Of a stretch of 34,294 nucleotides of DNA, positions 24,504-33,554 are shown one piece after another (position 1 is the first letter of the stretch; every line of letters starts with the position of its first letter). This DNA comes from Ignavibacteriota bacterium (lineage in GTDB: Bacteria; Bacteroidota; Ignavibacteria; Ignavibacteriales; Melioribacteraceae), in contig PDPT01000030.1 in the NCBI GenBank assembly GCA_002746605.1, positions 1 to 34,294 of the forward strand. Reading direction: 5' to 3'. The translations under genes and the position numbers were made by a program. The notes beneath the pieces are model-generated. The model saw nothing but the letters and a program-made list of their open reading frames with translations. It did not search any database and was not told the DNA's origin.

Positions 24504-25805
24504 TCATTTCTTATTATTACCGATTTCTTTCTTCCAGTACCAAGTTAAGGTTGCTCCTCTTATGAACATAAATGCAGTTAAAGAAAACCAAATCGAATGA
24601 TTCCCAAGTGGTTCGGCAGTTAAGTAATAAATCGGTAAAAAGAAAAATAGCACACTAATAATCATTGCATAAAGCATTTTTCTAGTTTCCGTTGCTCCAA
24701 AGTAAATTCCATCCCAAATAAAACTAATTGAATTAATTATAGGCGAAACTACAATCCATAAAATAAATATCATTGCTGCATTTATGACTTTTATCTGGTT
24801 AGTATAAAGACTTATAATTTCTCTTCCAAAAACTAAATAAATTATACTAACAAACATTCCTAATAAAATTCCCCAAGAAAAAGAATATTTTATTGTTTTC
24901 TTTAATTTTTTATTATCCTTTGCTCCGGTATATTTTCCTACAAGACTTTCGGCAGCAAATGCAAATCCATCAACTCCGTAAGAAATCATTAACCACAATT
25001 GCATTAAAATAAAATTTGCAGCAAGTATTGTATCATTTATTTCGGCAGATTTTGCCGTAAAAAAAGAAAGTGTGAAAATTAGAAGTAATGTTCTTAAAAA
25101 GATGTCGAAGTTAACTTGGAAAAATCTTTTAATTTTTTTTGTATTAACTATTTTTTCAAAATTAAATTTATGCAGATATTCTTTATACCTTATGTAGATT
25201 AAAAAGAATGCCAAAATAAATCCGAGATATTGTGAAATAAGTGTGCCGAATGCTACTCCGTCAACATTCATATCAAATTGATATACGAACAATAGATTTA
25301 AAAGAATATTCAGAATATTAATAAAAACTGCAATGTATAAAGGAAACTTAGCATTCTGAACACCCAAGAACCAACCGTTCAGTGCATAGAGCGATAGAGT
25401 TGCAGGAGCAGCAAAAATTCTTATATAAAAATAACCTAAAGCACTATTTTCGACCTCGCTACTTCCATCTACAAGAAAAAAGCTAAGTTCGGCTATTGGA
25501 TATTGAAGTAAAACAATAAAAATTCCGAAAGAAAGAGAAATAAATAAAGCTCTAAAAAGCGTTGCAGAAACTTCAGCCGTATCTTTTGCACCGTAAAATT
25601 GGGCTGAAAGTCCGGTTGTTCCCATTCTAAGAAAACCAAAGCCCCAATAGATAAAATTAAAAATCATTGAGCCGAGAGCAATAGCACCAAGATAAACGGG
25701 AGATTCCAAATGCCCCATTACCGCAGTATCCACCGAACTGAGTAAAGGAACGGTAATATTACTTATAATATTAGGAATTGCAAGATTAAGTATTTTCTTA
25801 TTCAA
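24504..25805 (-). CDS. MATE family efflux transporter (DinF-like)
   Basis: This 433-residue membrane protein has about twelve helices and the MATE signature at the start: LNLAIPNIISNITVPLLSSVDTAVMGHL (seen as IPNIISNITVPLLSSVDTAVM). The second half repeats the fold (VDGFAFAAESLVGKYTGAKD). MATE proteins export cationic drugs or metabolites with Na+ or H+, and this one looks closest to the DinF branch. The start is TTG at 25805: the frame is directly downstream of the proC stop in the same phase, and no ATG occurs before the first helix. It follows proC by 15 bp as last gene of the hemW run. The substrate cannot be told from sequence. Confidence 0.9.
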   Translation of the reverse strand: MNKKILNLAIPNIISNITVPLLSSVDTAVMGHLESPVYLGAIALGSMIFNFIYWGFGFLRMGTTGLSAQFYGAKDTAEVSATLFRALFISLSFGIFIVLLQYPIAELSFFLVDGSSEVENSALGYFYIRIFAAPATLSLYALNGWFLGVQNAKFPLYIAVFINILNILLNLLFVYQFDMNVDGVAFGTLISQYLGFILAFFLIYIRYKEYLHKFNFEKIVNTKKIKRFFQVNFDIFLRTLLLIFTLSFFTAKSAEINDTILAANFILMQLWLMISYGVDGFAFAAESLVGKYTGAKDNKKLKKTIKYSFSWGILLGMFVSIIYLVFGREIISLYTNQIKVINAAMIFILWIVVSPIINSISFIWDGIYFGATETRKMLYAMIISVLFFFLPIYYLTAEPLGNHSIWFSLTAFMFIRGATLTWYWKKEIGNNKK

Positions 25806-25820
25806 ATTGACTTTTAGAGT

Positions 25821-26633
25821 TTAGTCCTTTTTTGAATAGATTTTTTCAGCTTTCTCTGAAGCGGTAACAATACCTTTTATCATCGAAGAACTAAAACCGC
25901 TATGTTCCATTTGATTAAGTCCCGAAATTGTTATTCCTTGCGGTGTAGTAACTTTATCAATTTCTCTTTCGGGATGCTTACCCTCCTTGAGCAGCATTGC
26001 GGCAGCACCTTTAGCGGTCTGAGATGCCATAATTAACGCTTCGTGAGAATGAAAACCAATTTCAATACCTCCTTGCGAAGCAGCTCTTACTGCTCGTAAA
26101 AAGAATGCCGTTCCGCAAGCACAAAGTGCAGTTGCAGCTCCCATTAGTTCCTCATTTATTTGAATGGTTTTGCCGAGTTGATCAAAAATGGTTTTGGCAA
26201 ATTCAACTTGATTCTTATCTTTGTCTTCTGCAGCGATGCAGGTCATTGATTCTTGTATGGCAATTGCTGTGTTAGGCATAACTCTAACTACCGGAACTCC
26301 AACATTAATTTTTTCTTTTACTTCTTTGATTGAAGCACCGGAAACAACGGAAAGAACAACATGCTTATCAACTTTTAATTCATTCTTAATGTCATTCAAA
26401 ACAACATTTAGTTGCTGAGGTGTAACGGCAATTATAACTATTTGGGAGTGTCTAACTGCTTCTTTGTTATCAGTTAGAGCTTTAAATCCAAGTTCTTTAT
26501 ATTTTTTTAAGTGTCTTTCACTTCTTCGTGTTATAATTATATTTTCCGGATTGTATTTTTTAGTCTTCAATAAACCTTCAGCAATTGAAAAACCTATATT
26601 TCCGCAACCAATAATTGATATTTTTTTATCCAT
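25821..26633 (-). CDS. proC: Pyrroline-5-carboxylate reductase
   Basis: This 270-residue enzyme carries out the last step of proline synthesis, NAD(P)H-dependent reduction of pyrroline-5-carboxylate. It has the dinucleotide motif ISIIGCGNIGFSIAEG (5-20), then VRVMPNTAIAIQESM and the C-terminal dimer/substrate segment VTTPQGITISGLNQME. I choose the ATG at 26633. It has an AGGAGA site and places the GxGxxG loop at the very N-terminus. The longer frame from 26696 would add a basic, non-homologous tail that overlaps the transporter gene. It follows the symporter by 11 bp. Confidence 0.94.
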   Translation of the reverse strand: MDKKISIIGCGNIGFSIAEGLLKTKKYNPENIIITRRSERHLKKYKELGFKALTDNKEAVRHSQIVIIAVTPQQLNVVLNDIKNELKVDKHVVLSVVSGASIKEVKEKINVGVPVVRVMPNTAIAIQESMTCIAAEDKDKNQVEFAKTIFDQLGKTIQINEELMGAATALCACGTAFFLRAVRAASQGGIEIGFHSHEALIMASQTAKGAAAMLLKEGKHPEREIDKVTTPQGITISGLNQMEHSGFSSSMIKGIVTASEKAEKIYSKKD

Positions 26634-26636
26634 TTT

Positions 26637-26642
26637 TCTCCT
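26637..26642 (-). promoter_or_regulatory. Shine-Dalgarno site deciding the proC start
   Basis: Minus-strand AGGAGA, 3 bases before the ATG at 26633, supports the 270-residue product and not the longer reading frame that runs into the preceding symporter gene. Confidence 0.7.
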
Positions 26643-26644
26643 GA

Positions 26645-27859
26645 TTATACTTTTAGTTCTTCGCCTTCGCTCTTTGCAATTAAAACTGCTCCGCATGAAT
26701 CACTCCAAACATTTACCATTGTTCTACACATATCAAGGATTCTATCAACAGGTAAAATTAAAGCAATTCCTTCAAGCGGAAGCCCGACCGCAGTTAAAAT
26801 TATTGTCATCATTACCAAACCAGCCATTGGAATAGCTGCAGCCCCGATTGATGCTAATAAAGCCGTTATTAAAACTATTACTTGCTGCAAAATTCCAAGT
26901 TCAATTCCGTAAGCTTGAGCGATAAACATTACGGCAACACCTTCGTAAAGTGCAGTTCCATCCATATTTATTGTTGCTCCAAGTGGTAAAGTGAAACTTG
27001 TAATTTTGTTTGATACTCCCGAATTGTCTTCAACAGCTTCTATAGTAAAAGGCAAAGTTGCGTTTGAAGAAGATGTTGAAAATGCAGTAAGCAAAGGTCC
27101 GGTTAAAGCTTTAAAATGTTTTACAGGACTAATATTCCCGATAAATTTAACAATGCTTGGCAATACAATTACCGCATGAAATAATAAAGCCAGCACAACA
27201 GTTATCATATACAAACCGAGACTTTGAATAGTACCAAATGGATGTTCTTGAGATGCCATGAGTTTTGCAACAAGAGCAAAAACACCAATTGGTGTAAACT
27301 TAATAATGAACATTGTAACTTTCATCATTACATCAAAACCTGCATTGAAAAAATCGATAAGCAAATTTTTGTGTTTGCTTTCTACCTTGGTTATAAAAAA
27401 TCCAATAAGCATAGCAAAAAATATTATTGAAAGCATATTACCGGATGCCATTGCTTGAAAAACATTTGTAGGAATTATTTTCATCAATGTAGTTGTAAAA
27501 GAACCTGTTGCTCCATCAATTTCTTCAACTTTGGCGGCTAAACTTATTTCGGCACCAACTCCGGGCTGAATTATATTTACAAATAAAAGTCCGGCTGATA
27601 TTGCAAAAAGACTTGTTACAATATAGTAAGAAAAAGTCTTACCGAATAACCTCCCAAAATTATTACCCGAACCAATATTGGTAACACCTGAAATTATTGA
27701 AGTAAAAATTAGTGGAATGATTATCATCTTTAATGCTTGAATAAATAAAGTGCCAATCCAAGCAATATAATCTACAGCTTTACCGAATGTAAGTCCGAAT
27801 AATAAACCGAGTATTAATCCTATAAAAATCTGCCAATGCAGAGCTATTTTTTTTAACAT
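26645..27859 (-). CDS. Dicarboxylate/amino acid:cation symporter (DAACS, GltP/DctA type)
   Basis: This 404-residue transporter of the glutamate/aspartate/C4-dicarboxylate family uses Na+ or H+. The re-entrant loop motif FSTSSSNATLPFT has the serine-rich tip SSSN at 263-266. LGATINMDGTALYEG holds the NMDGT cation site at 298-302, and the second hairpin is AAIPMAGLVMMTIIL. The carboxy-terminal substrate site segment ILPVDRILDMCRTMVNVWSD is complete; the aspartate and arginine in DRILDMCRT fit acidic amino acid substrates. It lies between hemW (6 bp) and proC (11 bp). A link with proline synthesis via glutamate is possible but only by adjacency. Confidence 0.94.
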   Translation of the reverse strand: MLKKIALHWQIFIGLILGLLFGLTFGKAVDYIAWIGTLFIQALKMIIIPLIFTSIISGVTNIGSGNNFGRLFGKTFSYYIVTSLFAISAGLLFVNIIQPGVGAEISLAAKVEEIDGATGSFTTTLMKIIPTNVFQAMASGNMLSIIFFAMLIGFFITKVESKHKNLLIDFFNAGFDVMMKVTMFIIKFTPIGVFALVAKLMASQEHPFGTIQSLGLYMITVVLALLFHAVIVLPSIVKFIGNISPVKHFKALTGPLLTAFSTSSSNATLPFTIEAVEDNSGVSNKITSFTLPLGATINMDGTALYEGVAVMFIAQAYGIELGILQQVIVLITALLASIGAAAIPMAGLVMMTIILTAVGLPLEGIALILPVDRILDMCRTMVNVWSDSCGAVLIAKSEGEELKV

Positions 27860-27865
27860 TTTAAT

Positions 27866-28990
27866 CTATATCAAATTTTGAATAATTTCATCGCAAAGGA
27901 GATAACCTTTTTTTGTACAGCTTAATAAACCATTTTTTTCTTGCAAATATTTTTTTTCTTTGAAGCTATTAATAATTTTTTCTTTTTTAAAATACCAATC
28001 TTGTGAATAATTTGTTACATTTTTTAAGTTTAAACCTTTGCTTCTTAGCGAAAGCATTATAGATTCTTTCAACATTTCGGAGTTAGTTAAAGTTTCTTTA
28101 CCCCTGACTGCATTTTTTTTAGTTTTAACTTCATCAATGTATTGCTTTAAACTTGAATAATTCCACCAACGCTTTCCATTTACGAATGAATGAGCAGCCG
28201 TCCCGAATCCGAGATAATCTTTATATTCCCAATAGTACAAATTGTGTTTACATTCATATCCCACCTTAGCAAAATTAGAAATTTCGTATTGATTAAAATT
28301 TTTATTTTCCAAATAATCCATAGTAAGTTTATACAAGTCAGCATCGTGCTTTTCGTCAGTCATTCTTACTTTGCCATCGAGAACCATTTTATTTAAGATT
28401 GTTCCTCTCTCTAAGATTAGACTGTAAGCCGAAATATGTTTTATCGGAAGACTTACGGCAATCTCTAAATTATTAAGCCAAGTTTTTCTACTTTGCTTAG
28501 GCAGACTAAAAATTAAATCAATACTAATATTTTCAAATCCGGAGTCCTTGGCATTTTCTACCGTTTTTATTGCAATTTTTTTATCATGAATTCTTGTTAA
28601 AAATTTAAGTTCTTTTTCATCGAAAGTTTGAACACCGATGCTGATTCGGTTAATTCCAATCGCCTTAAATTCTTCCAATTTTTGTTTAGAAACTGTTCCC
28701 GGGTTGGTTTCCATTGTTATTTCTACATTTTTAGAGACATTAAAATTGGCATAAAGCTGCTGCAAAATTTCTTCTAAATATTTTGGTTCCATTAGCGAAG
28801 GAGTTCCACCACCAAAAAAGATTGTATCAATTATTCTGTTTTGCAAAAATTGATCTGCGTAGTATTTTATTTCTGCCTTTAAGCATTTCAAGTATTCATT
28901 TAAGTTTTGATAATTAATAATTGAATAAAAATCACAATAAATACATTTATGATCACAAAAAGGAATATGTATATAAACAGCTAAACTCAT
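27866..28990 (-). CDS. hemW: HemW, radical SAM heme chaperone (HemN-like)
   Basis: This 374-residue radical SAM protein starts with VYIHIPFCDHKCIYCDFYS; C12, C16 and C19 form the CxxxCxxC site for the [4Fe-4S] cluster. Phe at the position after the last Cys pair (CDF), rather than the extra cysteine of HemN (CxC), points to HemW. HemW binds heme and delivers it to membrane enzymes rather than oxidising coproporphyrinogen III. FFGGGTPSL and the SAM-binding segments VTMETNPGT-like (ITMETNPGTVS) and NRISIGVQTFDE are present, with the HemW C-terminal domain after about 250. It leads the four-gene run and has no gene immediately upstream. Confidence 0.93.
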   Translation of the reverse strand: MSLAVYIHIPFCDHKCIYCDFYSIINYQNLNEYLKCLKAEIKYYADQFLQNRIIDTIFFGGGTPSLMEPKYLEEILQQLYANFNVSKNVEITMETNPGTVSKQKLEEFKAIGINRISIGVQTFDEKELKFLTRIHDKKIAIKTVENAKDSGFENISIDLIFSLPKQSRKTWLNNLEIAVSLPIKHISAYSLILERGTILNKMVLDGKVRMTDEKHDADLYKLTMDYLENKNFNQYEISNFAKVGYECKHNLYYWEYKDYLGFGTAAHSFVNGKRWWNYSSLKQYIDEVKTKKNAVRGKETLTNSEMLKESIMLSLRSKGLNLKNVTNYSQDWYFKKEKIINSFKEKKYLQEKNGLLSCTKKGYLLCDEIIQNLI

Positions 28991-29310
28991 AATTTCACAA
29001 AACTTAAAAAATCAACGGATTATTTTTTTGGATTAAAGTAATATTAAATATTTTTATTACTAATATAAAAAATCAAAAAGATAAAACTCTTTCTTAAATA
29101 AATTACAATGTTATAATCTAATATTGAAGTTTGGAATTTTATGAATACCGAAGGTGAAGAATGGGGAAGTTAACAAATCTATAAAAAATGATGTATAAAT
29201 TTATTCACTCATACTTTTGAAATTGTATGAGTGAATAAATTTATACATCATCTATACAAAGCCATAAAATGCTCTCCGCTTGAGGCAGAAAAGCAAAGAA
29301 AGATTAAATA
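28991..29310. other. Gap upstream of hemW holding a long hairpin, otherwise no gene
   Basis: Of these 320 bases only the 27-bp palindrome (29188-29251) is structured. The remaining part between it and hemW (28991-29187) is A/T-rich and presumably carries the hemW promoter. A loose TTG...TATCTTTT pair, recalling the Bacteroidota promoter form, is visible on the minus strand but is too weak to annotate. The 10-codon plus-strand frame at 29141-29173 has no support as a gene. Confidence 0.5.
29188..29251 (-). terminator. 27-bp perfect inverted repeat with U tract, probable terminator
   Basis: Arms 29188-29214 and 29225-29251 are perfectly complementary over 27 bp (inner end CTCATAC/GTATGAG) around the 10-base loop TTTTGAAATT. 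On the minus strand the stem is followed by a run of T (from 29188 down to 29183) then AT. It lies 60 bases beyond the stop of the lipoprotein gene, so it would end the recN-side transcript before hemW. The stem is unusually long and AT-rich for an intrinsic terminator. Confidence 0.65.
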
Positions 29311-29853
29311 TTACAAATTAACATCTGCTTCGAACAGCAGCTCTACTTTTCCGTTCAATTCAAACTGACCATTATTATTTTTATCGCCGGTTACATTTTT
29401 TACTGAAAACTTATAACTAAAGCACTTATCATTATTTGACAAGTTGGAAACATAATTATTTACCGCTTGAATTTGCTCTTGCGTTAGCGAATAAATATAA
29501 GCTTTGTCAGTATATTCTTGAGCATTTACATTTTCCATATCAAAAGAAAATAATACATTATCTTCTTTATCATAAATTGTAAAATTTATATCTGCACTAA
29601 GATTTGGAGTTGAACCTAAAGTCCAATACGAAGCACTAAGAAACTTTACACTATTTAACTCATCTTGATTATCTCTCCATTCACTAAATTCCGAGAGACA
29701 AAAACTATCACTGGCTATAAAACTTGTTTGAGTACCTTTTGCATTAAACTCCAACGGTATTGGTATATTAACCGGGATTTTACTTAATTCATCACAACCG
29801 ATAAAAAGAAGCAAGATACTTAAAATTAAATATTTCAAATTATTTTTAATCAT
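29311..29853 (-). CDS. Predicted lipoprotein of unknown function
   Basis: This 180-residue protein has a lipoprotein signal peptide (MIKNNLKYLILSILLLFIGC, lipid-bearing Cys20). The mature part is polar, with alternating beta-type stretches (ADINFTIYDKEDNVLFSFDM) and a C-terminal FELNGKVELLFEADVNL. It is not recognised as any named family; a beta-sandwich adhesion or binding fold is possible, but that is only an impression. It has a GGAG site before its ATG and follows the barrel-like gene by 11 bp, so the two are one unit and may work together at the outer membrane. Confidence 0.7.
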   Translation of the reverse strand: MIKNNLKYLILSILLLFIGCDELSKIPVNIPIPLEFNAKGTQTSFIASDSFCLSEFSEWRDNQDELNSVKFLSASYWTLGSTPNLSADINFTIYDKEDNVLFSFDMENVNAQEYTDKAYIYSLTQEQIQAVNNYVSNLSNNDKCFSYKFSVKNVTGDKNNNGQFELNGKVELLFEADVNL

Positions 29854-29864
29854 TTTATTTCTCC

Positions 29865-30722
29865 TTAAAATTCAAAATTAATTCCTGTTACAAAAACATT
29901 TTGTGCTCCAAGACTTGCATCTGCATTAATTACAAAAAATGCGAATCTTAATGCTGCCCCGACTGTAATCCTCATTTTGTTATCACCTTTCATGTCCACT
30001 GAAAATTCTTTATCCTCAAGTAAACCTCCAAGCGCATTTCCGGTATAAACATAATTAATATTCATTTGGGATTGTTCATATTGAAGTCCGCCGTAAACTG
30101 AAAAAAGTCCGAATGATCTACTAACGTGAGCATTAAACGCCCAATTTTTAGTTGATAAATCAAAATCATTATTATCCATGCTAATGGTATTATACATCAC
30201 TTGAACGGCAATATCAACGGGACATAACGGAATATACTGACTAATAGAATGTTTAACACCAATTCCCAACAAGTTTACATTTACACTATCAAAACTTGTT
30301 TTAGGAAAAAACCTTAACATTAATTCACTACCGAGAGTACTTACTGCAATTTGTGGTATAGCGGCAGGTATTTTATTTTGATTAAAACCCGGAGGATAAA
30401 CTAAATAACCATTCGTACCCGGTACTGATGCTCCTTTATCCCCAAATACTGTTGCCGTTTCTGTTCCATTTTTTAATTTAAAGGTTAATTGGTCATCCGG
30501 AATTAACATAACCATACCAAGCAGACTAATTTTAACTCCAAACATTTTAGATACACTTGCGGAATGATATCCCCCTGAGTTTAACCAAGTTCCTACAGAA
30601 GTTACAAAAGGAACTGCATATTGTTCCATATCTTTCTCAGTTAAATCTGTAGCTTCATTCAGTTGAGCTGTTGTTTTAACACTAAATGCTAAAATCAGAA
30701 AAAGAAAAAATATTTTTTTCAT
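29865..30722 (-). CDS. Predicted outer-membrane protein, DUF6588-like
   Basis: This 285-residue protein has a signal peptide (MKKIFFLFLILAFSVKTTAQ, cut after TAQ). The mature part begins with a helical stretch (LTEKDMEQYAVPFVTSVGTWLNSGG), then long amphipathic beta strands with Gly and aromatic residues, and ends in ASLGAQNVFVTGINFEF with a terminal Phe, as in outer-membrane barrels. The opening resembles proteins I know as DUF6588 in Bacteroidota/Ignavibacteria. That name is from memory, so it is tentative. It has a GGAGGG site and precedes the lipoprotein gene by 11 bp. It is 80 bp downstream of recN. The function is unknown. Confidence 0.68.
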   Translation of the reverse strand: MKKIFFLFLILAFSVKTTAQLNEATDLTEKDMEQYAVPFVTSVGTWLNSGGYHSASVSKMFGVKISLLGMVMLIPDDQLTFKLKNGTETATVFGDKGASVPGTNGYLVYPPGFNQNKIPAAIPQIAVSTLGSELMLRFFPKTSFDSVNVNLLGIGVKHSISQYIPLCPVDIAVQVMYNTISMDNNDFDLSTKNWAFNAHVSRSFGLFSVYGGLQYEQSQMNINYVYTGNALGGLLEDKEFSVDMKGDNKMRITVGAALRFAFFVINADASLGAQNVFVTGINFEF

Positions 30723-30802
30723 TTTCCCTCCATTTCTTTATTGAGTTAATATTTGACTAAGAAAAACTTTGCCATAACTATACTATCGGAAAAAATATAA
30801 AT

Positions 30803-32509
30803 TTACTTAACAGAATTAATCAGTTCTTTTGCTGTATCTAAATTACTTTGCGTAATTTTTTCGCCACTCAAAAGCTTTGCCACTTCTGTTACTTTCTCTT
30901 GTTCATCTAATTTTTTTATTAAACTTGTTACACGATTGGAAGTTGTTTCTTTTTGAACGGAGTAATGGTGCTCTGCCATGGCAGCAATTTGAGGCAAATG
31001 AGTGATAGAAATTATCTGGTGGCTTTTTGCTAAATCTTTTAAAACCTTTCCGACTTTCTGCGCAATTCTTCCGCTGATTCCTGCATCTATTTCATCAAAC
31101 ACAAGAAGAGGCAATTTCTCTGACTTAGCCATCACACTTTTAATTGCCAGCATAATTCTGGAAATCTCTCCACCCGAAGCAGTTTTAGCAAGAGGTTTTA
31201 GGTCTTCACCCAAATTTGTAGAAATATAAAACTCAACTTTATCAATTCCTTTTGCACTAAAACTAATTTTTTTATTATTATTGACTATATAGTAATTTGA
31301 ATTTTGAACTTCTTCTTCAGCGAATATAACATTAAATTTTGAATTATTTATTCCTAAATAATTAAGAATCTTTTCAATCTCTGTTTCTACTTTTTTCGCT
31401 TCTTTTTTTCTTTTGGAACTTAATTGTAATGCACTAATTTTAAGTTTACTGCGTAATTTTTCAATTTCTTTTTCCAGCTCGCTTATCTTTTCGGAAAAAT
31501 TCTCGGCGATAGATAATTCTTCTTCAATCTTTGTTTTATGGTTTAACACACTTTCCAGAGTTCCGCCATACTTTTTTTTAAGCAGGTGAATAGCTCCTGC
31601 TCTATCACGCATTTCATTTAACTGCTCCGGTTCAATTTCAATCTTATCTTTGTAATCCCTGATAAAATCCGCAACATCGCTTATTAACGCTATTGCAGAA
31701 TCTACTTCTTCGAGTTTGGATTGAAGAGTTTCATCTATTAGTGAAATTTCCGCTACTTGATTCTTTATGTTAACCAAAATATCATTAGCACAATTTTCAT
31801 CATCATAAATGGCAGCATAAATTTGAGAGGAAAACTCAAATAACTTTTCTGCATTTTCAAGTATGTTTAACTGACTCTCAATTCTTTCATCTTCATTTTC
31901 TTCCGGCGAAACCGAATTTATTTCTTTTAACTGAAAAGTATTTAACTCTAATCTTTCTTTTAATTTTATCTCATTTTTTTTCAGTTCATTTAATTCATCA
32001 ATAACAGAAATAAGATTTTGTCGTATTTCGTTATACTCTTGCAATTCATTTTTTATATCACAGAATTCATCTAAAAAATCTATATGCGTTTCTTCCCGCA
32101 AAAGTGATTGATGATCATGTTGTCCGTGTAAATCTATTAATAAATCACCTATCTGCTTAACAACGTAAAGTTGAACAGGTGAATCATTTATAAAACATCG
32201 GTTGGAACCTTTAAGCGAAATTTCTCGGCGGATGATGAGTTCTTCGGAATAGTCAAAATCATTTTCAGCAAGAAACAATTTTAATTTGTTGTTATTGCCA
32301 ATATTAAAAATGCCTTCAACAAAAGACTTTCGTGCACCTTTGCGAACTGCATCGGTCGATGCACGCTCACCTAAAAGTAAGCCAAGAGCACCAATTAGAA
32401 TTGATTTGCCCGCTCCGGTTTCGCCCGTTATTATGTTAAGTCCGCTATCAAACTCAACAAAAATATTTTGAATGAGTGCGTAATCTTTTATTTCAAGTGA
32501 TTGCAGCAT
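30803..32509 (-). CDS. recN: DNA repair ATPase RecN
   Basis: This 568-residue SMC-like protein acts in recombinational repair of double-strand breaks. The N-terminal half of the ATPase has GLNIITGETGAGKSILIGAL with Walker A GETGAGKS (29-36). A coiled-coil arm runs from about 150 to 370, rich in Glu/Lys/Leu. The C-terminal half has LAKTASGGEISRIMLAIKSV (signature), LPLLVFDEIDAGISGRIA (Walker B) and the D-loop/switch HQIISITHLPQIAAMAEHHY. Length and domains are complete. It is the first minus-strand gene at the right; the 245-bp divergent region with the acetyltransferase gene must hold its promoter (a TTGCTG...TAAAAT pair at 32568-32595 is a weak candidate). Confidence 0.96.
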   Translation of the reverse strand: MLQSLEIKDYALIQNIFVEFDSGLNIITGETGAGKSILIGALGLLLGERASTDAVRKGARKSFVEGIFNIGNNNKLKLFLAENDFDYSEELIIRREISLKGSNRCFINDSPVQLYVVKQIGDLLIDLHGQHDHQSLLREETHIDFLDEFCDIKNELQEYNEIRQNLISVIDELNELKKNEIKLKERLELNTFQLKEINSVSPEENEDERIESQLNILENAEKLFEFSSQIYAAIYDDENCANDILVNIKNQVAEISLIDETLQSKLEEVDSAIALISDVADFIRDYKDKIEIEPEQLNEMRDRAGAIHLLKKKYGGTLESVLNHKTKIEEELSIAENFSEKISELEKEIEKLRSKLKISALQLSSKRKKEAKKVETEIEKILNYLGINNSKFNVIFAEEEVQNSNYYIVNNNKKISFSAKGIDKVEFYISTNLGEDLKPLAKTASGGEISRIMLAIKSVMAKSEKLPLLVFDEIDAGISGRIAQKVGKVLKDLAKSHQIISITHLPQIAAMAEHHYSVQKETTSNRVTSLIKKLDEQEKVTEVAKLLSGEKITQSNLDTAKELINSVK

Positions 32510-32754
32510 ATAATTAGAATATTTTTTTTATAAAATTACTAAAAGTATTTATGGAATTAAAAATAAAATTTTAACTAAACCGTTATAAGCAGCAAGAGAC
32601 GGTTTGAAACTCTTTTTTTATTCTGTAAAGAAAAAGTAAAATACCTTTGTTCTTATTGCTCAACTTTTTATATTAAGTTCTAAAAACAGATGGAAATTGT
32701 TTAAGGAAAATGAAATAAAATTGGGACCAATTCTAAATCTTTACGGATTAAATA

Positions 32755-33360
32755 ATGGACAATGAAAAAATTGAGATAAGACTATTTCATTTATCAGATT
32801 TACCGAACCTTTATGAGATTTGCTTAAAAACCGGAGATAGCGGAAAAGATGCGACAAAGCTTTATAAAGATAGAAATCTACTAGGACATTTTTACGCAGC
32901 CCCTTATGCAATTTTTGAACCTGAACTGACTTTTGTAGTAACCTTAAATAACATTCCTAAAGGATATATTCTCGGAACAAAAAATTCAAAACTATTTTCT
33001 GAAAAATGCGAAACCCAATGGTTACCGGAATTACGCAAAAAATATCATTTGCCGAACAAAGAAGATACTTCAGCAGATGCCAATATTATCAGACTGATTC
33101 ATAAAGGTTATGTTATTAAAGATGAACTTAAAAATTATCATGCACATTTGCATATTGATTTGCTCCCCGATTTACAAAAAAAAGGTTTGGGTAAAAGATT
33201 GATTTACATTTTTATTGATAAACTGAAATTATTAAAAGTTCCCTCTTTGCATCTCGAAGTAGGCAAAAAAAATAAAAAAGCCATTCTATTCTATGAAAAG
33301 GTTGGCTTTCATAAAATCCATGAATATGAGTATTCAATTGCCTACGGAATGAACTTATAA
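32755..33360 (+). CDS. GNAT family N-acetyltransferase
   Basis: This 201-residue protein is of the GNAT superfamily, which transfers acetyl groups from acetyl-CoA. The acetyl-CoA loop is DLQKKGLGKRLIYIFID (QKKGLGKRL at 141-149), followed by LHLEVGKKNKKAILFYEKVGF, the typical last motif. The N-terminal part IRLFHLSDLPNLYEICLKTGDSGKDATKLY and the AAPYAIFEPELTFV segment recall the branch related to the acetyltransferase-like domain of O-GlcNAc hydrolases, although this branch's substrate is unknown to me. The ATG at 32755 has no clear Shine-Dalgarno site. It is divergent from recN. Confidence 0.85.
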   Translation: MDNEKIEIRLFHLSDLPNLYEICLKTGDSGKDATKLYKDRNLLGHFYAAPYAIFEPELTFVVTLNNIPKGYILGTKNSKLFSEKCETQWLPELRKKYHLPNKEDTSADANIIRLIHKGYVIKDELKNYHAHLHIDLLPDLQKKGLGKRLIYIFIDKLKLLKVPSLHLEVGKKNKKAILFYEKVGFHKIHEYEYSIAYGMNL

Positions 33361-33554
33361 TTAGGAAAAAGAGCAATCAATAACCAGAATTTTTAGTTGT
33401 CGCTTAAGATTTAAATTATTAAGTTTGCGTAAACTACGGAACAGTATATAAAAAATATTGTTTCTACATTAGAATTTTTAACCAAAATCGCTTACTAAAA
33501 TAAAATCTATACAATGAAAAAAATTACTGCTGTCCAAAAAAATAAATAATTATT

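Noticed and set aside
29141..29173. 10-codon plus-strand frame near the 27-bp palindrome
   Set aside because: No ribosome site and no similarity that I recognise; expected by chance.
32577..32611. Sequence ending in GGTTTGAAAC with a small inverted repeat AAACCGT/ACGGTTT, resembling a CRISPR repeat
   Set aside because: It occurs once; no second copy at spacer distance and no cas gene in the window. It is more likely part of the recN/acetyltransferase promoter region.
33514..33549. 11-codon frame (MKKITAVQKNK) just before the SRPBCC gene
   Set aside because: Too short to judge, no Shine-Dalgarno site and no known leader-peptide logic. It could be a chance frame.
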